A stretch of DNA of 64,000 nucleotides from contig NZ_AWFF01000031.1 in NCBI RefSeq assembly GCF_000682755.1, positions 1 through 64,000 on the forward strand, in the 5' to 3' direction. The stretch is from Hyphomonas beringensis. GTDB lineage: Bacteria > Pseudomonadota > Alphaproteobacteria > Caulobacterales > Hyphomonadaceae. Below are positions 59,700-64,000 of the stretch, piece by piece (position 1 is the first letter of the stretch; the number at the start of each line of letters is the position of its first letter). Both the position numbers and the translations under genes were made by a program. A model generated the notes under the pieces. That model worked only from the letters and a program-made list of their open reading frames with translations, made no database searches and was not told where the DNA came from.

Positions 59700-59782
59700 C
59701 GGAAAATGACAAGTCGGCAGAAGCGCCTTCTGAGGCAGATGATGCCACCGCCTGCCCCTGAAGTGCAGGCGAGGATTTTAGC

Positions 59783-62509
59783 CTAGTCTGCCGCCGAAAA
59801 CCGTACTGTCGCAGAGGCGCCTGCCGTCTCTGCGGTATAGCCAGGCTGACCTCCACCCAGAGAGATCACGGCCTCGCCGCCGGTGGGCGTCACGAAATTG
59901 CCGTCAGTGTCATAATAGCCGAGCCGATCTGGAGACAGGTTGAACGTCACCGTCCGCGTCTCGCCCGGGTCCAGCTCCACCACGTCAAACGCGATCAGTT
60001 CCACCTTCGGCACTGAGGCGTTTGCCCGTTTTTTGTGCTGGATATAGGCCTGCACCACTTCGCACCCCGCCATATCGCCCGTATTGGTCACCGTTACGCT
60101 GACCGGCAGCGGCTGGCTCGCATCATGGCTTTCCGGCACAGACAGGCCATCATAGCCGAAGCTTGTATAGGAAAGCCCATAGCCGAACGGATACAGCGGC
60201 TCGCCTTCATAGTATTTGTAGGTGCGGTTCTGCATCGAATAGTCGCCAAAGTCCGGCAGGTCCTCGACCGATTTATAGAACGTTACTGGCAGGCGGCCGG
60301 ACGGGCTGTAGTCACCCCACAGAAGGTCTGCGATGGCATTGCCCGCCTTCTCCCCCGGATAGAAGGCCTGCACGATGGCCGGCAGATTCTCGCTTTCCCA
60401 GTTGAGCCCCATGGCAGAGCCGGAGAAATTCACCATCACGACCGGCTTTCCGGTCGCATACAGATCTTTCAGTAGGCTCTCCTGGCTTTCCGGCAGTTTG
60501 ATGTTCGTGCGGTCCCCGCCAAGGAAGCCGTCCAGTTCGACGCCCATTTCCTCGCCTTCAAGATTGGCATCAATGCCGCCAAAGAACAGGATCACATCGG
60601 CGTCTTCGACCGCCGCCATGGCCTCGGCCTTCATATCCCGCGAGACATCCGTCCAGTTCAGATAGGCATATTTGTCGAGTTGGTCGCGTGGCCAGCCGCT
60701 GTCGAATTTCAGCGTCATCTTCACGCTGTAGGGTTCGCCTGCCGTCATCGCGATATCGTCGCGTTCGCCAACTTCCTGGCCATTGATCTCGACCGTGGAC
60801 CAGCGCGACGGCTGGAAGCGGTAGACCCCATCCGTCTCCGGAACGATCACGCCTTCCCAGGTGGCGCCGAATTCATCATTCAGCCCGCCCGTGCTCGGTG
60901 TGCGGTCCCAGTAGAAATCGATCTTGTCTTCCACCTTCTCGACCGCAGGGTCGCCTGAAAGATCCTTCTCGACATAATAGGCTGCCTTCACGCCGGGCAC
61001 CAATTCGCCTGTCTCATCCTCATGGAACAGAACGGACGCCGGCACCGGCTTGTAGTTGGAATAATTGTCGCCCGCGATGGTGGAGCCGACCGCATAGGTC
61101 ACATTCTCTGCGCCCACTTTCGCCGTCACGCCTTCCAGCGCCGTAACAGGCTGTGTCGGGCGGCCATAATAGTTCGCCACCAGCGTCCACCAATTGTCGG
61201 CATTCGGACCGATCACCGCCACCTTTGTCTCCGGCGCCAGCGGCAGGATGCCGTCATTTTTCAGCAGGACCAGAGATTGCCGCGCAGTCTTTTCCGAAAG
61301 GGCAAGGTGCTCGTCATTCGCCACAATATCCAGCGGCAAATTCGCCCATGGCACCATGGCCGGGTCATCATACATGCCCAGTTTGAACAGCGCCGTGTAG
61401 AGACGAATGACCGCCTGATCTATGGTCGCCTCATCGATCAGGCCTTGCGCAACCGCGTCCGGCAACGCGTCCATCTTGTTGCCAAAACCGTCTCCGCAAT
61501 TCAGATCCGTGCCCATCTTCACAGACAGGGCCGCGGCCTCTGCGCGTGTGTCGACATAGTCATGCGCCACGTAAGGCGCTTCGCCGGCTTCTTTCTTGGC
61601 TTCATCATAATAGAAGTCGCCAATCGCGCCGCAATCGGAAACGACATAGCCGTCAAAGCCAAGTTCCCCGCGCAACAGATCGACCATCAGCCGCTCGCTG
61701 CCACAGGCCGGCGCGCCCCAGACGGCATTATAGGCGCACATGACAGAGCCTACTTCAGTCTCGTCAAACGCCATCTTGAAGGCTGGCAGATAGGTCTCCC
61801 ACAGATCTGCATCGCTCGCATGATAGTCATCGCGGTGGCGCGACGGCTCCGGCCCGGAATGAACGGCATAGTGCTTTACCGTCGCAACGGCCTTCAGATA
61901 TTTATCGTCATCGCCCTGGATGCCATTGACGAAATTCACCGCCATGCGGCCCGTCAGGAACGGGTCTTCTCCATAGGTTTCCTGTCCCCTGCCCCAGCGC
62001 GGATCGCGGAAGATGTTGATATTCGGAGACCAGAAGGTCAGCCCGCCATACATGGCGTAGACATCTTCAGACGCATAATAATGATGCTTGGCGCGGCCTT
62101 CATCGGAAATCGTCGTCGCGACATCCAGCATCAGGTCTTCATCCCAGGTCGCCGCCAGGCCGATTGCCTGCGGGAAAACCGTGGCATGGCCTGCGCGGGC
62201 AACGCCGTGCAGGGCCTCATTCCACCAATTGTATTCATGGATGCCAAGGCGCGGAATGCCGGCGGCCTTGTCATACATCTGGGCCGCTTTCTCCTCCAGA
62301 GTCATGCGGCTGACCAGATCCGTCGCCCGCTCTTCCGGGCTGAGAGAGGCGTCCATATAGGGCAGAATCGCAGGCTCAGCGGCCTCTGGCGTATCCAGCG
62401 CAGCCTCAGGCGTCTCGGCTGGCTCTGTACTCGCACAGGCCGCCATCAGCGCGAGCGAGGCTGCCGCCCCCATAAGACTGAATTTATTGAATAATTTCCG
62501 GTTCAACAT
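59783..62509 (-). CDS. GH3 family beta-glycosidase lipoprotein with PA14 domain
   Basis: A 908-residue exported glycoside hydrolase family 3 enzyme (beta-glucosidase or beta-xylosidase type). Lipobox LMAAC is at about residue 25. The catalytic nucleophile lies in GYVVSDCGAIGDF; substrate-site pieces are EALHGVARAG, TFWSPNINIFRDPRWGRGQETYGEDP, VATVKHYAVHSG. A PA14-like insertion (KAAYYVEKDLSG...GVYRFQPSRWSTVEING, about residues 490-610) and a C-terminal fibronectin III-like domain follow. GCAGGAAATAGCC precedes the ATG at 62509. It is probably anchored to the outer membrane and digests plant or algal beta-glycans. Confidence 0.93.
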   Translation of the reverse strand: MLNRKLFNKFSLMGAAASLALMAACASTEPAETPEAALDTPEAAEPAILPYMDASLSPEERATDLVSRMTLEEKAAQMYDKAAGIPRLGIHEYNWWNEALHGVARAGHATVFPQAIGLAATWDEDLMLDVATTISDEGRAKHHYYASEDVYAMYGGLTFWSPNINIFRDPRWGRGQETYGEDPFLTGRMAVNFVNGIQGDDDKYLKAVATVKHYAVHSGPEPSRHRDDYHASDADLWETYLPAFKMAFDETEVGSVMCAYNAVWGAPACGSERLMVDLLRGELGFDGYVVSDCGAIGDFYYDEAKKEAGEAPYVAHDYVDTRAEAAALSVKMGTDLNCGDGFGNKMDALPDAVAQGLIDEATIDQAVIRLYTALFKLGMYDDPAMVPWANLPLDIVANDEHLALSEKTARQSLVLLKNDGILPLAPETKVAVIGPNADNWWTLVANYYGRPTQPVTALEGVTAKVGAENVTYAVGSTIAGDNYSNYKPVPASVLFHEDETGELVPGVKAAYYVEKDLSGDPAVEKVEDKIDFYWDRTPSTGGLNDEFGATWEGVIVPETDGVYRFQPSRWSTVEINGQEVGERDDIAMTAGEPYSVKMTLKFDSGWPRDQLDKYAYLNWTDVSRDMKAEAMAAVEDADVILFFGGIDANLEGEEMGVELDGFLGGDRTNIKLPESQESLLKDLYATGKPVVMVNFSGSAMGLNWESENLPAIVQAFYPGEKAGNAIADLLWGDYSPSGRLPVTFYKSVEDLPDFGDYSMQNRTYKYYEGEPLYPFGYGLSYTSFGYDGLSVPESHDASQPLPVSVTVTNTGDMAGCEVVQAYIQHKKRANASVPKVELIAFDVVELDPGETRTVTFNLSPDRLGYYDTDGNFVTPTGGEAVISLGGGQPGYTAETAGASATVRFSAAD

Positions 62510-62650
62510 GGCTATTTCCTGCTCCCTCTGGATTATCAGGAGGGCACAGAAACAGCCAGGCGCCCCCCATATTTGAGGGCATTGTTGCACGCTAACATTT
62601 TTAAGGCCAGACGCTTTTTCGCCTTTTTCGCGGGGCCCGCAACCGGTTCC

Positions 62651-63088
62651 CTAGACCGGCTTCAGCGTCTTCGGATTGATCCCGCCCATGCGGCAGACTT
62701 CCTTCCACTCATCGGCCTTCACCGGCTGAACGGACAGGCGGAAAGACGTCACCAGGCTCATCTCCTCCAGCGTCGGATTGGCCTTCACCTCTTTCAGCTT
62801 CACCGGCTTCGGCATGTCGGCCAGCGCCCGCACATGAACACAATCCCAGCGCTCATCATCGGTCGTGGAATCCGGCGCGCTCTCGGCGGAAATCTCGACA
62901 ATGCCGACCACTTCCAGCCCTTTGTTGGAATGATAGAAAAAGCCCCGGTCGCCCACTTTCATGTCGCGCATGAAATTGCGCGCCTGATAGTTGCGGATGC
63001 CGGACCATTCCTCGCCCTCATCGCCCTTGGCCTTTTGCTGCTCCCAGCTCCAGGCGTCCGGTTCGGATTTGAACAGCCAGTATTTCAT
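62651..63088 (-). CDS. EVE domain-containing protein
   Basis: A 145-residue EVE-domain protein (Thy28/thymocyte nuclear protein 1 type): KYWLFKSEPDAWSWEQQ, EEWSGIRNYQARNFMRDMKVGDRGFFYHSN, VGIVEISAESAPD, LEEMSLVTSFRLSVQPV. The fold belongs to the PUA/YTH group and may recognise modified bases; its role in bacteria is not established. The preceding DUF3445 gene starts 11 bp upstream, suggesting cotranscription. Confidence 0.9.
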   Translation of the reverse strand: MKYWLFKSEPDAWSWEQQKAKGDEGEEWSGIRNYQARNFMRDMKVGDRGFFYHSNKGLEVVGIVEISAESAPDSTTDDERWDCVHVRALADMPKPVKLKEVKANPTLEEMSLVTSFRLSVQPVKADEWKEVCRMGGINPKTLKPV

Positions 63089-63098
63089 CTATCCTGCC

Positions 63099-63956
63099 TC
63101 ACTCTGTCTGCGTGTGTCTTGACCTAATAGGATTCCGGGCCGCGTCCAGTGCTGCGCGGACAAGACGCTGATACGCCGCCCAGCCCTTATAGTCTGCCAT
63201 CTCCGGCGTGATGCCCTGCCAGGCCGCCTCGAATGCATCCACGGCCCCCTCCCCCAAGAGCGCCGCGCGCAGCGGATCCATCACGATGCGGATGGTGAAC
63301 AAGACCGCGCCCGTCTCTGGCAGTTTGGTGATCGTCTGGCGCTCAACTCGCAAATGCAGCACATCCAGCGCCGCCTCATCCGGCGCCTCACCGGCCAGTG
63401 CCTTCAGCGGCGCGGAGCTGGGCGTGAAGCGCGCATCGCCTGCCTGAACGGTCCAGTTGAACCGCTCAAGCATCAGACCCGGCTGCAGCCCGTCGAAGAT
63501 GCGGGAGATCCTCCTCACCAGATCCGGGGTCGCACCAGGAACAGGCGCGTGCAGACCGCCCAGCGGTTCGCCAATCTTGTCAGAAAGCCGCCAGAAGGTC
63601 GGCGCGCATAGGCTTGCCGCCTGTAACTGCCACAGCCCGTCATCTCCTCGCATCATCAGGCAGAGATCATCGGACACCTCCGCAGATGCGGCCTCCAGCG
63701 GCGTCGGCCAGCTGGCTTCAGGCGTGCCCTGCCCCAGCGCAGCCAACACCAGCTGCCCCGCCTCAACCATCTCGGCCTCTGCTCCGTGGGCGGCAAACAC
63801 CTCTTCGCGCCGTGCCTGCATCAGCGCCCGTTTCGGCGCCAACCAGGCGTTGGCCTCCGTATCGGGAGTCAGCCAATCCTCAGCCGCAATCGGCTTCAGG
63901 CCAGGGGTAAGGCCCGGTGGACCGCTTAGAAAAGGCAGATAGGGCGGCGCGCGCAT
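63099..63956 (-). CDS. DUF3445 (heme-dependent oxidative N-demethylase-like) protein
   Basis: A 285-residue member of the DUF3445/HODM alpha-subunit family, named after heme-dependent oxidative N-demethylases. PYLPFLSGPPGLTPGLKPIAAEDWL at the N terminus, EVSDDLCLMMRGDDGLWQLQAASLCAPTFWRLSDKIGEPLGGLHAPVPG in the middle and LERFNWTVQAGDARF, LHLRVERQTITKLPETGAVLFTIRI in the C-terminal part are the family pattern. It probably binds heme and acts on a methylamine-type substrate, but partners are not visible. Its ATG is 9 bp after a stop of the upstream frame. Confidence 0.85.
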   Translation of the reverse strand: MRAPPYLPFLSGPPGLTPGLKPIAAEDWLTPDTEANAWLAPKRALMQARREEVFAAHGAEAEMVEAGQLVLAALGQGTPEASWPTPLEAASAEVSDDLCLMMRGDDGLWQLQAASLCAPTFWRLSDKIGEPLGGLHAPVPGATPDLVRRISRIFDGLQPGLMLERFNWTVQAGDARFTPSSAPLKALAGEAPDEAALDVLHLRVERQTITKLPETGAVLFTIRIVMDPLRAALLGEGAVDAFEAAWQGITPEMADYKGWAAYQRLVRAALDAARNPIRSRHTQTE

Positions 63957-63964
63957 TCCGCGTC

Positions 63965-64000
63965 TCAGACGGGCACTGCCGCGCCCCAGCTGACATAGCC
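63965..64000 (-). CDS. Possible 3' end of an upstream gene (11 codons)
   Basis: An open frame ending at the stop at 63965-63967 enters the window on the minus strand (reads GYVSWGAAVPV then stop), 9 bp before the DUF3445 start. This spacing would fit an operon. It is too short to identify and may be chance. Confidence 0.3.
   Translation of the reverse strand, partial: GYVSWGAAVPV

Larger units (their letters stand above)
59407..59782. other. Noncoding region with operator and two strong hairpins
   Basis: 376 bases between the tetR start and the GH3 stop with no gene I can support. They contain the TetR operator at 59431-59447, a 10-bp perfect stem with an inner 5-bp stem at 59559-59597, and a perfect 11-bp inverted repeat at 59670-59699. 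The only longer frames are low-complexity antisense ones. Confidence 0.6.

Noticed and set aside
61022-62494. A 490-codon open frame antisense to the GH3 gene
   Set aside because: GH3 motifs are complete on the minus strand; the plus-strand product is Arg/His-rich and without conserved segments.
1-64000. CRISPR array, prophage, insertion sequence or replication origin
   Set aside because: No regularly spaced repeats, integrase, transposase, terminal inverted repeats or DnaA-box cluster were seen on reading through the window.

Overview
The window looks like chromosomal core sequence from a dimorphic, Caulobacter-like alphaproteobacterium, most probably a member of the Hyphomonadaceae (Hyphomonas/Henriciella type). 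The reasons are the high-GC coding sequence, a recognisable CtrA cell-cycle regulator and its antagonist SciP, the gatB/yqeY-carA-dnaG-rpoD neighbourhood, the ubiK-lgt-methyltransferase order, and GANTC sites upstream of ctrA. I see no prophage, insertion sequence, CRISPR array or plasmid function. Genus-level placement is inference.

Layout. 1-6.1 kb: the 3' part of gyrB, small stress-type proteins (GIY-YIG, DUF3008, NTF2-like, DUF2945), a His-rich zinc CDF exporter and thioredoxin reductase. 6.1-10.5 kb: a compact four-gene archaic (Csu-like) chaperone-usher pilus operon behind a strong terminator. 10.5-21.6 kb: a TPR lipoprotein-like gene, EEP phosphatase, a CAU tRNA, DUF983, a CBS-domain hybrid kinase, a ClpP paralogue, RecQ, an HDAC-family deacylase, pirin, and queC/queD. 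21.8-26 kb: a large TonB-dependent receptor followed by a lipoprotein sugar dehydrogenase. 26-32.3 kb: recR, ctrA, then a minus-strand flagellar block that reads, in transcription order, sciP, fliF, fliG, fliH/flbE, fliN, flhF, flhG, ctrA.

32.5-38.1 kb: a kinase-like phosphotransferase, a TetR/COQ9-like protein, proC, ybjN, ubiK, lgt and a MidA-type methyltransferase. 38.1-43.3 kb: two similar secreted S9 peptidases flanking an oppositely oriented luciferase-like oxidoreductase. 43.3-50.9 kb: panD, a large lipoprotein of unknown function, a flavin reductase, YjbQ, a YpfJ zinc metallopeptidase, metY, a transglutaminase and DUF72. 51-58.8 kb: rpoD, dnaG, a PRC-barrel lipoprotein, yqeY, carA and a 2OG-Fe oxygenase. 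58.8-64 kb: a tetR gene with its probable operator, a noncoding stretch with two strong hairpins, a GH3 glycosidase lipoprotein, an EVE-domain protein and a DUF3445 protein.

The most notable region is the flagellar block. Its FliF is only 224 residues: two transmembrane segments, a remnant of RBM3 and the FliG-binding tail are present, but RBM1, RBM2 and the beta-collar are missing. The start is supported by a good ribosome binding site and the 3' end overlaps fliG. FlhF has lost the P-loop lysine and the G3 motif, and FliH is short, while FliG keeps the torque-helix charges. This suggests a reduced MS-ring/C-ring and polarity module tied to CtrA and SciP. Whether a full-length fliF and the export genes exist elsewhere cannot be seen here.
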